Source: Lentimicrobiaceae bacterium
Lineage (GTDB): Bacteria > Bacteroidota > Bacteroidia > Bacteroidales > JAGNHN01
Length of the DNA: 38,134 bases
Direction: 5' to 3'
Assembly: GCA_018001695.1 (NCBI GenBank)
Contig: JAGNHN010000017.1
Span: forward strand, 1 to 38,134
Part shown: in pieces, positions 16,095 to 25,498 of the stretch
Position numbering within the stretch: the stretch's first letter is position 1
Layout of the letters: each line of letters opens with the position of its first letter
The notes under the pieces: generated by a model
Told to the model about the DNA's origin: nothing
Databases searched by the model: none
The model's input: the letters and a program-made list of their open reading frames with translations, nothing else
Made by a program: the position numbers and the translations under genes

Positions 16095-19000
16095 CTATTT
16101 GAAAGCCTTTTCCAGCAGACCATCACCCTGATGCCCGAGTTGCTCGAAGTAGGCAGGGACCTCCTTCCCGGTTTTCCTGTCTACATAAAGTTTAGCCAGG
16201 TACTGCCCGAGCATAAAACCTTGTCCGCGCATACCAAGGAATAAACCCAGGCCAGGGTCAATGTACATCCGGGGCTCGATGTAATAGCCGGCCCAGACAG
16301 CCTGGAAGCCTACACTGGAGAGCTGCGGAATCCAGTCAACAAAGATCTCAGAAGCTATCTCAATGAATTCTTTTGAATTAATTTTCAGGTTCTTATCTGT
16401 CTCGATCGGTTCGACAGCAGGAGAAGCACACCCGATGATCTGACCGGTCTCGGCCAATTGCTGTCCGTATACCGCCGTAAATCCTTTGTAGTGCCGGCGG
16501 TCGATGAGCATGGGAAGCGGACTTCCGTCTTTACCCAGCCAAGGCAGGCGACGTGTGATGAATGCCTGGTGCTTTACCGGGAAGAGGCCTGTTTCGATGC
16601 CAAGTTTACGGGCAAAAGCTTCACCATCAGGGCCAAGCGCATTGACAAAGTGATCACAGCGTAATTCTATATATTGTTTATCATGATCCTGGAGCAGAGC
16701 AACCACCTGGTCATGGTCTTTGAACACATCGATGAGGCGGCAATCTTCACGCAATATACCACCTTGCCGTATCCCGATGCGGCGAATAAGATCAATGACG
16801 CGTCCGGGCGTCGCCTGCCAGCAATCGTGGGTGATCAGTGCGGAGACGTATTTGGTAAGATCGGGGTTCATGAAAGGGGAAATCGACTTCCTGAAATCCG
16901 CAGGGTTTATCATGGTGGCATCCGACCAGGCCATGGATGCCTCCAGGGCCTTATAAGTCTTCTCATCATGGGCAAAGGTGACATAGTCGATCGGGCGGTA
17001 GTCTATGTTCTGGATACCTTGCAGTTCCTTGAAGATGTCATGGTTATGCCTTGCAATCTCTGCAATTTCAGGGAGCGAGAATGCGGTACGACCGCCTGCA
17101 ATATTGCGCCATGATGCGCCCCTTCCGGCATTGATAAGAGTCGGCTTTTCCCCTGCTTCAGCGAAATAGCGGAACAGCGCACTGCCTCCGATACCACCAC
17201 CGGCGATAAGGACACGGGTACCTTGTTTCTTCAGTTTCTTACCATTGATGCTGATAATAAATTTATCGCGATATTCCCTCGGAAATACTTCAGCCATGGC
17301 CACCTGATTGGACAGGGGGCCACGCGGAGTAGCTTCCCCGACAACCGAGATACCCAAAGGCCGTAGCATCAGCTTAAGCCTTGGTATACAACGCTTTCCA
17401 CGACATGCGCCCATACCCAGACGGGTGGTGTGCTTGATTTCATCTACAGAAATAAACTTGCGGTCACCGACGACCTGGAGGATCTCTTCCAGGCGTACGT
17501 CATCACAATGACATACGTAGGTCTCTGATGCGATGCTTCCTGTCATGGCGTCGAGGACAACCGGTTCCGGGTATTGATCCTTAACGATAAAACCACGGAC
17601 ATCCATCAGCGCTTCGCCCTGCAAATCTGTGCTCTTAACCCTGGCAATGTTCGTTTTATTGGGTTTGAGCAAGACCTTCTCAATCATCCCCTCTCCGAGG
17701 ATTTTACCATCGTTATCGACAAGATAGACTTCCTCCCCTGCTTCCACATCGTATTCAATCGGCAGGAACAGCCAGTCTTTCTTTAGGTTGTATCCAAAAA
17801 TGGCCAGTCCAGGGCATTGGTAAACGCAATCCATGCAGCCTATGCACTTGCTGAAGTCGATCTGTGGTACTGTGCTGGTTGATGTCTTGGTAATTGCACC
17901 GTGCGGACAGGCGAACTCGCAGGGATTACAGGCAAAACCATACAGGCAGTCGATCAGCACAAAAGGTTTTTCGTTCATCCGCTGGCCATTTGGGCGGTAT
18001 GGCGCTTCGATCACCTTGAGGGGGTGCTGCTGGGAGTCGATATATTCCTTGGAGACAGCCAGAAAATCGCCGTAATCAAAGCGTTCATTCATGTCCTGGA
18101 TGATCTCATATGCCACCTGCTTTCCACGCAGAACGGCACTGGTACCTTCTCCGATCCTGATGGCATCTCCAGCCCCAAAACACTGGCGGCCAAACACTTC
18201 ATTTCCTTTTATCAGCAACTGATCATCCTGAACCAATCCGGTGCAGATATTGATGGCATCGATGCCATAAAGGATACGCTCTGTTCCGGGTATGGGCTGG
18301 AAATTTTCAGAACGGGCAATCACAGCTCCGATGATACCATCATGCCGTTCATTCGGGATGGCTTTGAGCAGGAGATGTGAGAGCAGAACGGGAATACCAA
18401 GTCGCCGGACCCGGTTGGCCTGTACCGGAAAACCGCCTTCCCTGGGCTGGGCCTCGAGGATTGCCCTGACCCGGGCGCCGGCCTGCATCAGCTGATAGGA
18501 GGTCAGATAACCAATGTTCCCGGCTCCCACCGTCAATACATTCTTACCCAGCAGGGTGAATTCCGTGTTCATCATTTTCTGGACCACAGCAGCGGTGTAG
18601 ACCCCAGGCAGGTCATCGTTTTCGAAGGTTGGCATAAACGGAACTGCGCCAGTGGCAACAACCAGGTATTCCGCATCAACGAAATAGATCTCATCTGTCT
18701 TTATATTCTTAATAGCCAGACGTTTGCCTTCCAATACATCCCATACGGTGGAATTCAGGAAGATACCTTCATGGCTCTTCCCCGCCAGGGTGCGGGCAAT
18801 GTCAAAACCACGCATTCCGCCAAACTTCTTTTCCTTCTCAAAGAAGAAGAACTGATGTGTTTGCATCAGGAACTGGCCCCCAATATGGTCATTGTTGTCA
18901 ATCACCAGGTTATCAATGCCATGCTCGTTCAGCAGCTCACGGGCAGCCAGTCCTGCCGGGCCTGCTCCGACAATGACGACTGTTGTCCTGAACACCTTGT

Positions 19001-19328
19001 AGGGATCGATACGCTCGGGGACGATGATACCCGGCGTATAATCCCTGGGAATTTCCTGCACTTCGCTCACCAGGTCCACCTTGGTGATGCAGATACGGCG
19101 GATCTGTCCATCGACCAGCATCTCACATGCGCCACATTTGCCGATACCACATTCAAGACTGCGTTCCCGGTTGCGCAGGCTATGGCTGTGCACCGGATAT
19201 CCTGCCTGATGCAGTGCAGCCGCGATAGTGAATCCTTTCTGACCTACAACCCGTTCTCCGTTATAAAGAAAACTGACTTCCTCCACCTTGGGTACCTCGA
19301 GGATGGGATGCTTGTTTATACCGTGCAT
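16095..19328 (-). CDS. Giant fused FAD/iron-sulphur oxidoreductase (HcnABC/SoxA-like, all in one chain)
   Basis: A 1077-residue soluble oxidoreductase. Domains in order: plant-type [2Fe-2S] ferredoxin (C60, C65, C68, C80); pyridine-nucleotide-disulphide-type FAD module (VVIVGAGPAGLAA at 117-129, second dinucleotide fold near 264-273); two [4Fe-4S] clusters (C461/C467/C470/C474 region and C495, C498, C501, C505); a BFD-like [2Fe-2S] domain (CHC at 606-608, C642 and C647); and a C-terminal DAO-type FAD amine/amino-acid oxidase (VLIAGGGIGG at 706-715). In hydrogen cyanide synthase, opine/octopine oxidases and hydroxyproline dehydrogenases these modules are separate subunits (HcnA, HcnB, HcnC); here they form one polypeptide with an added ferredoxin. 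A likely role is oxidation of an amino or imino acid with electrons passed to a carrier, but the substrate is not identifiable. Monocistronic; no good promoter is seen. Confidence 0.8.
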   Translation of the reverse strand: MHGINKHPILEVPKVEEVSFLYNGERVVGQKGFTIAAALHQAGYPVHSHSLRNRERSLECGIGKCGACEMLVDGQIRRICITKVDLVSEVQEIPRDYTPGIIVPERIDPYKVFRTTVVIVGAGPAGLAARELLNEHGIDNLVIDNNDHIGGQFLMQTHQFFFFEKEKKFGGMRGFDIARTLAGKSHEGIFLNSTVWDVLEGKRLAIKNIKTDEIYFVDAEYLVVATGAVPFMPTFENDDLPGVYTAAVVQKMMNTEFTLLGKNVLTVGAGNIGYLTSYQLMQAGARVRAILEAQPREGGFPVQANRVRRLGIPVLLSHLLLKAIPNERHDGIIGAVIARSENFQPIPGTERILYGIDAINICTGLVQDDQLLIKGNEVFGRQCFGAGDAIRIGEGTSAVLRGKQVAYEIIQDMNERFDYGDFLAVSKEYIDSQQHPLKVIEAPYRPNGQRMNEKPFVLIDCLYGFACNPCEFACPHGAITKTSTSTVPQIDFSKCIGCMDCVYQCPGLAIFGYNLKKDWLFLPIEYDVEAGEEVYLVDNDGKILGEGMIEKVLLKPNKTNIARVKSTDLQGEALMDVRGFIVKDQYPEPVVLDAMTGSIASETYVCHCDDVRLEEILQVVGDRKFISVDEIKHTTRLGMGACRGKRCIPRLKLMLRPLGISVVGEATPRGPLSNQVAMAEVFPREYRDKFIISINGKKLKKQGTRVLIAGGGIGGSALFRYFAEAGEKPTLINAGRGASWRNIAGGRTAFSLPEIAEIARHNHDIFKELQGIQNIDYRPIDYVTFAHDEKTYKALEASMAWSDATMINPADFRKSISPFMNPDLTKYVSALITHDCWQATPGRVIDLIRRIGIRQGGILREDCRLIDVFKDHDQVVALLQDHDKQYIELRCDHFVNALGPDGEAFARKLGIETGLFPVKHQAFITRRLPWLGKDGSPLPMLIDRRHYKGFTAVYGQQLAETGQIIGCASPAVEPIETDKNLKINSKEFIEIASEIFVDWIPQLSSVGFQAVWAGYYIEPRMYIDPGLGLFLGMRGQGFMLGQYLAKLYVDRKTGKEVPAYFEQLGHQGDGLLEKAFK

Positions 19329-19651
19329 TACTTGTTGATTTATAATGTTTTGTGATGTTTTTCCAAATTTTTACTCTTTTGTTAACACATTAACAACAAA
19401 GTGGCGCAAATTTATCAACAAAACCATCATCCTGATCCTGCCCGCATTGTTTTTGAGGATGTTCTGTCTTATTTATAATGAATATAGAATGCATTCAGGC
19501 AGTACAACTCCGTCTTCTGCAGCGGCCACTAATCGCATTTCGAGTCAATTATAACCAGATCAACAGGTATAAGTTGCTGAAAAAGTCGACAATGACCGTT
19601 TTTTTTGTACTTTTGTGCTTCATTTTTCAATTTGCTGTTGCTCTTCTTTCT
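19329..19651. other. Divergent intergenic region, no gene seen
   Basis: 323 bp between the divergent oxidoreductase and GT5 genes. The only signal I support is the -7 element at 19608-19615. An open frame runs through part of it (from 19478, in frame with the GT5 gene) but lacks protein-like character. Confidence 0.6.
19608..19615 (+). promoter_or_regulatory. Candidate -7 element of the GT5-DUF4270-glmS unit
   Basis: TACTTTTG matches TAnnTTTG. A start near 19621 gives a leader of about 30 nt to the ATG at 19652, which supports that start. The -33 TTG is missing at the expected distance. Confidence 0.45.
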
Positions 19652-20470
19652 ATGAAAAAAGCCAATGTCCTTTTTGTATCGCAGGAAATTACCCCTTACC
19701 TGAAGGAGACTCCCCTGAGCCTGATAGGTAGGTACCTGCCCCAGGGCATTCAGGAGCGTGGTAAGGAGATCCGTACTTTCATGCCAAGGTATGGTAGCAT
19801 CAATGAACGCAGGAACCAGCTCCATGAAGTAATCCGACTGTCAGGGATGAACTTGATCATTGATGATGCAGATCACCCGCTGATTATCAAGGTTGCCTCG
19901 ATACAATCGGCCAGGATGCAGATCTATTTCATTGATAATGAAGACTATTTTCAACGAAAGGCTTTGATCAGGGATAAGAACAACCGTTTCTTCGAAGACA
20001 ATGACGAACGGGCTGTGTTCTTTTCCAGGGGCGTGTTGGAAACGGTAAAAAAACTAGGATGGGCACCTGATCTGATCCATTGCCATGGCTGGATGACCAG
20101 TCTTATCCCCCTGTATGTAAAAAAAGCCTTCAATGAGAATCCGCTATTCTCAGAATCAAAAGTGGTCTATTCCGTTTATAATGACCAGTTTAACGAAAAA
20201 TTCGGAGACCATTTCGCAAAGAAAGTGAAACTGGAAGGTATCGGAGAGGATGAATTGAAATACTATGCCAAGGGAGATTACGTTCATATCACCCGGGCTG
20301 CGATCGATATGTCAGATGCCGTGATCATCGGTAGCCCGGAGATTCATCCGGAGATTCAGGCATATCTCGAAAGCTGCGGAAAACCTGTCCTGGGATACCA
20401 GGATGAAAATACGTATATCGAGGCTTATGATGCATTTTATAACAGCCTGCTGGAAGACAAGGCCTCCTGA
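19652..20470 (+). CDS. One-domain glycogen/starch synthase (GT5 N-terminal half only)
   Basis: A 272-residue protein equal to the N-terminal Rossmann half of GT5 glycogen/starch synthase: KKANVLFVSQEITPY (ADP-glucose-binding start; the KxGG loop is replaced by KETPLS), PDLIHCHGWMTSLIPLYVK (matching the conserved HxHxW region), and SDAVIIGSPEIHPEI near the end. The C-terminal half with the catalytic GT-B motifs is absent and the next gene is unrelated, so it is not a frameshift. Such short GT5 proteins beside DUF4270 are common in Bacteroidota. It probably lacks ordinary synthase activity; its role is unknown. The start at 19652 was chosen because the upstream extension overlaps the predicted promoter. 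Confidence 0.8.
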   Translation: MKKANVLFVSQEITPYLKETPLSLIGRYLPQGIQERGKEIRTFMPRYGSINERRNQLHEVIRLSGMNLIIDDADHPLIIKVASIQSARMQIYFIDNEDYFQRKALIRDKNNRFFEDNDERAVFFSRGVLETVKKLGWAPDLIHCHGWMTSLIPLYVKKAFNENPLFSESKVVYSVYNDQFNEKFGDHFAKKVKLEGIGEDELKYYAKGDYVHITRAAIDMSDAVIIGSPEIHPEIQAYLESCGKPVLGYQDENTYIEAYDAFYNSLLEDKAS

Positions 20471-20537
20471 AAAGGCCTTCATTGTTGATTCATATTTTCA
20501 TCCCGTCATTTTGAAAGCAGTACTCCCCCTCTCACGC

Positions 20538-21827
20538 ATGCATATCTGGATGATCCTGCTGGTCCTGCTGGCAATGGCAACATCCTGTAAAAAAGACCCA
20601 CTGGAAGTCGGCCTCGAAGTACAACCAGTAGAGGACAGATTTAACTTTAAATTCAGCGATACGACCACCGTCATCCCCTACTCCCTGGCCAACGATTCAG
20701 TTCGTACCGATGAAACCTCACTCAATATGGCCGGAAGCTATGCTGATCCGGTATTCGGATTGACGAATGCGAGCTTCTACACCCAATTCCTCCTCTCCAA
20801 TGTCAAGCCCGATTTTGGTGCATCACCGGTTCTCGACAGCATGATCCTCAGCCTGGCCATCGCCGGGTATTACGGGGATACAAATCAGCCTATGACCATC
20901 CGGATACACGAGGTGACGCAGCAACTCTACGATGACAGTAATTACTACAGCCACAGCCATCTGGAATACGACCTTAATCCTATTTGCACCTATACTTTTT
21001 ACCCAAGACCCAACGATAGCGTGATGATCGACAGTGTAAAATACCCTGCCCATCTGCGCATCAACCTGGGTCAGAATCCGGCCTTTGCAAATAAGATCCT
21101 GAATGGATCAGAGCTTAACCTTGCTGATAATGAGAACTTCGTTCAATTTATCAATGGACTGTATATCACTACCGATCAGGCTGGAAGTGGTGGCAGCATC
21201 CTCTATTTCAGGTTATCCTCCAGTCTGAGTAAGATCAGTTTGCATTACTCCAACAGCGAAAATGACTCCTTGTCCTACACCTTCCGGCTGGACGAATCCT
21301 GCGCCAGGTTTAACCGGTTCACGCATGATTACGGGTTCGGAAGCCCTTCGCTGCAGGCACAGGTTGTAAACAAAGACACTAGTCAGGGCCTTCAGGTCTT
21401 TTATCTGCAGTCAATGCAAGGCATCAATGCAGTGGTTCACCTTCCAAATATTCTGGGCTGGAACCAGGGTAAAGGGATCGCACTCACGATGGCAGAGTTG
21501 GTGCTGCCGGTCATACCAGACCGTCAAAACTACAGTGCACCGGGACAATTGTTGCTTGGGTTGAGACAGGACGGTGATATCGTACAGATCACTGACCAGT
21601 CGGAGGGCTCTACTTTTCTCGGGGGCACGTATGATTCTACCCGACAGGAATACAGGTTCCGCATCACGCGGCATATGCAGAAAGTATTGAGTGGCAGTAT
21701 TGCTAATGATCCCTTGATCGTCCTGGTATCCGCCCGGGCCATACAAGCCAATCGCGCCGTCATTGGAGGGCCGCTTCAGCCGGTTCGTAAAACCAGGCTG
21801 GAAATGACCTATATGGAGCTGCCTTAA
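20538..21827 (+). CDS. DUF4270 family lipoprotein
   Basis: A 429-residue lipoprotein. The ATG at 20538 gives MHIWMILLVLLAMATSC with a lipobox and Cys17 as the lipidated residue; starting at 20403 would bury this signal. The body matches DUF4270: an early GLEVQP followed by SLNMAGSYADPVFGLTNASFYTQF, and later ALTMAELVLPV and a C-terminal TRLEMTYMELP. Such proteins are predicted to be beta-rich and surface or periplasmic; function unknown. It sits 67 bp after the one-domain GT5 and 41 bp before glmS, a gene order recurring in the phylum. Confidence 0.82.
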   Translation: MHIWMILLVLLAMATSCKKDPLEVGLEVQPVEDRFNFKFSDTTTVIPYSLANDSVRTDETSLNMAGSYADPVFGLTNASFYTQFLLSNVKPDFGASPVLDSMILSLAIAGYYGDTNQPMTIRIHEVTQQLYDDSNYYSHSHLEYDLNPICTYTFYPRPNDSVMIDSVKYPAHLRINLGQNPAFANKILNGSELNLADNENFVQFINGLYITTDQAGSGGSILYFRLSSSLSKISLHYSNSENDSLSYTFRLDESCARFNRFTHDYGFGSPSLQAQVVNKDTSQGLQVFYLQSMQGINAVVHLPNILGWNQGKGIALTMAELVLPVIPDRQNYSAPGQLLLGLRQDGDIVQITDQSEGSTFLGGTYDSTRQEYRFRITRHMQKVLSGSIANDPLIVLVSARAIQANRAVIGGPLQPVRKTRLEMTYMELP

Positions 21828-21868
21828 AAGCACTCCTGTAAAGAAACACATCACGAAGGAGTTACAAT

Positions 21869-23707
21869 ATGTGTGGAATCGTTGCCTATGTAGGCCCCCG
21901 TCAAGCTTACCCTATCCTGATCAAAGGACTTCGCCGGCTGGAATACCGTGGTTATGACAGTGCCGGGATTGCCATTCTCGACAAGGAGCTCAAACTCTAT
22001 AAGAACCAGGGCAAAGTAGCGGATCTGGAAGTCTCGCTCGAAGACAAAGACCTGGCAGGAACTATCGGCATCGCTCATACCCGTTGGGCGACGCATGGTG
22101 AGCCGAATGATGTCAATGCTCATCCCCACTATTCTCCAACCCGCAACCTTGCCATCATCCACAACGGCATAATAGAGAACTATGCTTCACTAAAGGAAGC
22201 ACTCGTTGCTCGTGGGTACCATTTCATCAGTCATACAGACACAGAAGTTCTGATCCACCTTATCGAGGATATTCTTCTGAATGAACAGGTTGACCTTGTT
22301 GAAGCTGTTCAGGTAGCCTTGTCACAGGTGGTCGGAGCTTATGCCATTGTGGTGATTTCCCGCAACCATCCCGACACCCTCATCGCTGCCCGCAAAGGCA
22401 GTCCGCTGGTCGTGGGCATCGGAAGGGATGAGTTTTTCATTGCATCAGATGCTACGCCCATTGTGGATTACACCCGCAATGTGGTCTACCTGGATGATGA
22501 AGAAATAGCCATTGTTGAGCGGAACAAAGACCTCAGAATCAAGACCGTTTCCAATGTCGACAAGCGTCCCTATGTTCAGCAGCTGGAGATCAGTCTGAGT
22601 GCCCTGGAGAAGGGCGGATTTGATCACTTCATGCTCAAGGAGATTTATGAGCAGCCGCGATCCATCCTCGACAGCATGCGTGGCAGGCTAAACGCCCAGA
22701 AAGGTATTGTATCCCTGGGAGGCATTATTGATTATAAACAGAAACTACTGCAGGCCGACCGTATCATCATTGTCGCCTGTGGTACATCCTGGCATGCCGC
22801 CCTGGTGGGAGAATACCTGATAGAGGATCTTGCGCGCATCCCGGTGGAAGTGGAATATGCTTCCGAGTTCCGTTACCGGAATCCGGTCATCTACGAAAAG
22901 GACATCGTAATCGCCATCTCTCAATCCGGGGAGACTGCCGATACATTGGCTGCCATTGACCTTGCCCGTTCGCGGGGTGCGACGATCCTGGGCATTTGCA
23001 ATGTGGTGGGTTCCTCTATTGCAAGGGCCACACATGCGGGGAGCTATACCCATGCCGGTCCGGAGATCGGGGTGGCTTCAACCAAGGCTTTCACAGCCCA
23101 GGTAACAGTGTTGACGCTCCTGGCGCTGATGATCGGGCATGAGAAAGGAACCCTCTCCACCAGCCGTTTTCATCAGATCGTGCATGAGCTGGATAAGATA
23201 CCAGCCAAGGTGGAAAAGACGCTTCTGGTGAATGATAAGATCATCGAGATTGCCCATAAATTCAAAGATGTACGCAACTTCCTTTACCTGGGAAGGGGAT
23301 ATAATTTTCCCGTAGCACTGGAAGGGGCCTTGAAGCTTAAGGAAATCTCTTATATCCATGCAGAAGGTTATCCTGCAGCTGAGATGAAGCATGGCCCGAT
23401 TGCGCTCATCGATGCCAATATGCCGGTGGTTGTGATAGCTACCAATAAAGGGACCTACGAAAAAGTCATCTCGAACATCCAGGAAGTCAAAGCCCGCCAG
23501 GGTCATATCATCGCCATCGTCACAGAAGGTGATGAGACCGTTAAGAAGATCGCGGAAGAAGTGATTGAAATACCGGAGACGGAAGAGATGCTGGTTCCCC
23601 TTCTTGCAACCATACCTCTACAGCTCCTGTCCTATCATATCGCCGTGATGCGGGGCTGCAATGTAGACCAGCCGAGAAACCTGGCCAAATCAGTCACGGT
23701 TGAGTAG
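21869..23707 (+). CDS. glmS: Glutamine-fructose-6-phosphate aminotransferase (isomerizing)
   Basis: Makes glucosamine-6-phosphate for peptidoglycan and lipopolysaccharide. 612 residues, the normal length. The N-terminal class II glutaminase domain starts MCGIVAYVG with Cys2 as nucleophile, followed by LEYRGYDSAGIA and HTRWATHGEP. Two SIS sugar-isomerase domains follow (VACGTSWHAALVGE, then SQSGETADTLAA in the first; LGRGYNFPVALEGALKLKE in the second). The C-terminus NLAKSVTVE is the conserved GlmS tail. A good Shine-Dalgarno (GAAGGAG) lies just upstream, unusual for this phylum, and no glmS ribozyme is evident in the 41-bp gap. Confidence 0.98.
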   Translation: MCGIVAYVGPRQAYPILIKGLRRLEYRGYDSAGIAILDKELKLYKNQGKVADLEVSLEDKDLAGTIGIAHTRWATHGEPNDVNAHPHYSPTRNLAIIHNGIIENYASLKEALVARGYHFISHTDTEVLIHLIEDILLNEQVDLVEAVQVALSQVVGAYAIVVISRNHPDTLIAARKGSPLVVGIGRDEFFIASDATPIVDYTRNVVYLDDEEIAIVERNKDLRIKTVSNVDKRPYVQQLEISLSALEKGGFDHFMLKEIYEQPRSILDSMRGRLNAQKGIVSLGGIIDYKQKLLQADRIIIVACGTSWHAALVGEYLIEDLARIPVEVEYASEFRYRNPVIYEKDIVIAISQSGETADTLAAIDLARSRGATILGICNVVGSSIARATHAGSYTHAGPEIGVASTKAFTAQVTVLTLLALMIGHEKGTLSTSRFHQIVHELDKIPAKVEKTLLVNDKIIEIAHKFKDVRNFLYLGRGYNFPVALEGALKLKEISYIHAEGYPAAEMKHGPIALIDANMPVVVIATNKGTYEKVISNIQEVKARQGHIIAIVTEGDETVKKIAEEVIEIPETEEMLVPLLATIPLQLLSYHIAVMRGCNVDQPRNLAKSVTVE

Positions 23708-23715
23708 TGTATAAT

Positions 23716-25362
23716 TTATCTTCCAGCCCTGAGCAGTGAGGGATAGTCACCACCTTCACGAAGGATTTCCACAGCTTTGAGGAAAGTTTCGTCCTGTTGG
23801 TTAAAGAGTTTGTAAAATCCTGCGTCGTTGAACAAGTTGCGGGCGATGTAAGCCTTCATAAGTCCCTCGATCTTGTTCCTGGAGAAGGACATTTCATCAT
23901 CAGATGCTGTAATACCCTGACGGGATGCTTCATTTACTAGTCCCTGGAACACATCAGACCCAAGCTTGTAACGCTGATCAAAATCTTCAATAGTCGGAAA
24001 AGCCCGAAGGCGTTCCCTTTCCCTGTCGGTATAATCAAAGCAGTATTGATACAAAACACCACTGTTTACTAAAGCATTATAGTAACCCAGGCGCTCATCC
24101 CGTTGGATCCCGACAAAGACATCGGGTGTGATCCCGCCTCCACCATATACCGTTCGGCCGGCCACGGTTTTATATTTCAGGGAATCGGGAAAATGAATAC
24201 TGTCAGCTGATTCCAGTTCTCCTTTCTCCATGCGGTCCATAAAATCATGGAAATAGGCTTCACGTCCGTTTTCATAAGGGCGCTGAATACTACGTCCGGA
24301 AGGGGTGTAATAGCGGGCTACCGTCAGGCGGATTGCTGAGCCGTCCGGTAGCTGAAGCTGCTCCTGAACCAGCCCTTTACCGAAGGAACGTCGACCCATG
24401 ATCAGTCCATTGTCGTTGTCCTGTATGGCCCCGGCCAGTATCTCGCTTGCAGAGGCAGAGCCCTCATCGAGGAGGATCACCAGGGGCCGGTTTTCGAAAT
24501 TGCCCTGGCGGGTAGCGTAAGAGTATCGTCTTGGCCGGGAACGGCCTTCGGTATATACAATCAGCTGATCCCTTTCCAGGAACTCATCCGCGAGGGAAAT
24601 AGCTGCTTCCAGGTAACCACCAGTATTCCCACGCAGGTCGAGAATCAGGCTGGTGGCACCCATGCTTATCAGTTCAGTAAGCGATTCCTTAAACTCCCTG
24701 GCTGTCGTGACAGAGAATCGACTGAGACGGATATAGCCTATTCCGGGAGCGGCAATATAAGACACATCAATACTATAAGTTGGAATGACATCACGGATCA
24801 GCGTAAAATCGCGCAATCCGGCCACACCCTTTCTGGCTACGCTTACAACGACAACCGTGCCCTTAGGCCCCTTCAACCTTCGTACAACATCTTTGCTCTT
24901 GAGGCCAGGACCCGTCATGGTGTCCCCATCCACACATATAATGCGGTCTCCCGCCAGAAGTCCGGCTTTCTCTGAAGGTCCACCCGGGATGACCTGAACG
25001 ATCAGTATTGTATCTTTCATGACATTGAACTGCACCCCTATCCCTTCAAAGCCGCCCATCAAAGGGTCGTTCATCTCGGCAAATTCCTCGGTACTGATAT
25101 ACTGTGAGTGAGGGTCCAGTTTTTCAAGCAAGGCACGTATCGCGTCATCGGTCAGGGCAGTCCTGTTCACTGTATCCACATACTCTTTATCAATAAACCC
25201 AAGAATCTCACGGAGTTTCTGGTATGAAGCGCCGCTTTCCCTGACAGGGCCAATGACAGGCTTGCCCAGGTAACGTCCAACAAGGATACCGGCTGCCAGA
25301 ACCAGGGCAAATACGACAGGAAACCAGACATGACGGGGTATACGGGGTTTACGATCTTCCAT
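23716..25362 (-). CDS. S41-family C-terminal processing protease (Ctp/Prc)
   Basis: A 548-residue membrane-tethered periplasmic serine protease. An uncleaved anchor at residues about 12-32 (VWFPVVFALVLAAGILVG) is followed by a PDZ domain (GIGVQFN near 108 to about 180) and the S41 protease core. The Ser-Lys dyad is S304 in DEGSASASEIL and K329 in RSFGKGLVQ, 25 residues apart as in CtpB. The LDLRGNTGGYLEAA block is also typical. About 200 residues beyond the core form a C-terminal region common in Bacteroidota forms. It trims or degrades periplasmic proteins from their C-termini. The gene converges on glmS with 8 bp between stops. Confidence 0.93.
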   Translation of the reverse strand: MEDRKPRIPRHVWFPVVFALVLAAGILVGRYLGKPVIGPVRESGASYQKLREILGFIDKEYVDTVNRTALTDDAIRALLEKLDPHSQYISTEEFAEMNDPLMGGFEGIGVQFNVMKDTILIVQVIPGGPSEKAGLLAGDRIICVDGDTMTGPGLKSKDVVRRLKGPKGTVVVVSVARKGVAGLRDFTLIRDVIPTYSIDVSYIAAPGIGYIRLSRFSVTTAREFKESLTELISMGATSLILDLRGNTGGYLEAAISLADEFLERDQLIVYTEGRSRPRRYSYATRQGNFENRPLVILLDEGSASASEILAGAIQDNDNGLIMGRRSFGKGLVQEQLQLPDGSAIRLTVARYYTPSGRSIQRPYENGREAYFHDFMDRMEKGELESADSIHFPDSLKYKTVAGRTVYGGGGITPDVFVGIQRDERLGYYNALVNSGVLYQYCFDYTDRERERLRAFPTIEDFDQRYKLGSDVFQGLVNEASRQGITASDDEMSFSRNKIEGLMKAYIARNLFNDAGFYKLFNQQDETFLKAVEILREGGDYPSLLRAGR

Positions 25363-25498
25363 GGTAGCATTGATTTGAATGAGAACTTAACTCTTTTTCA
25401 TTCAATTTATTATAAATACAGACAGGAACGACCGGCAGGCCGTCCCTGTTCTAACACCCCACAAAGTTTACAATAAGTTCTTAACGAACCGCGCCAAC

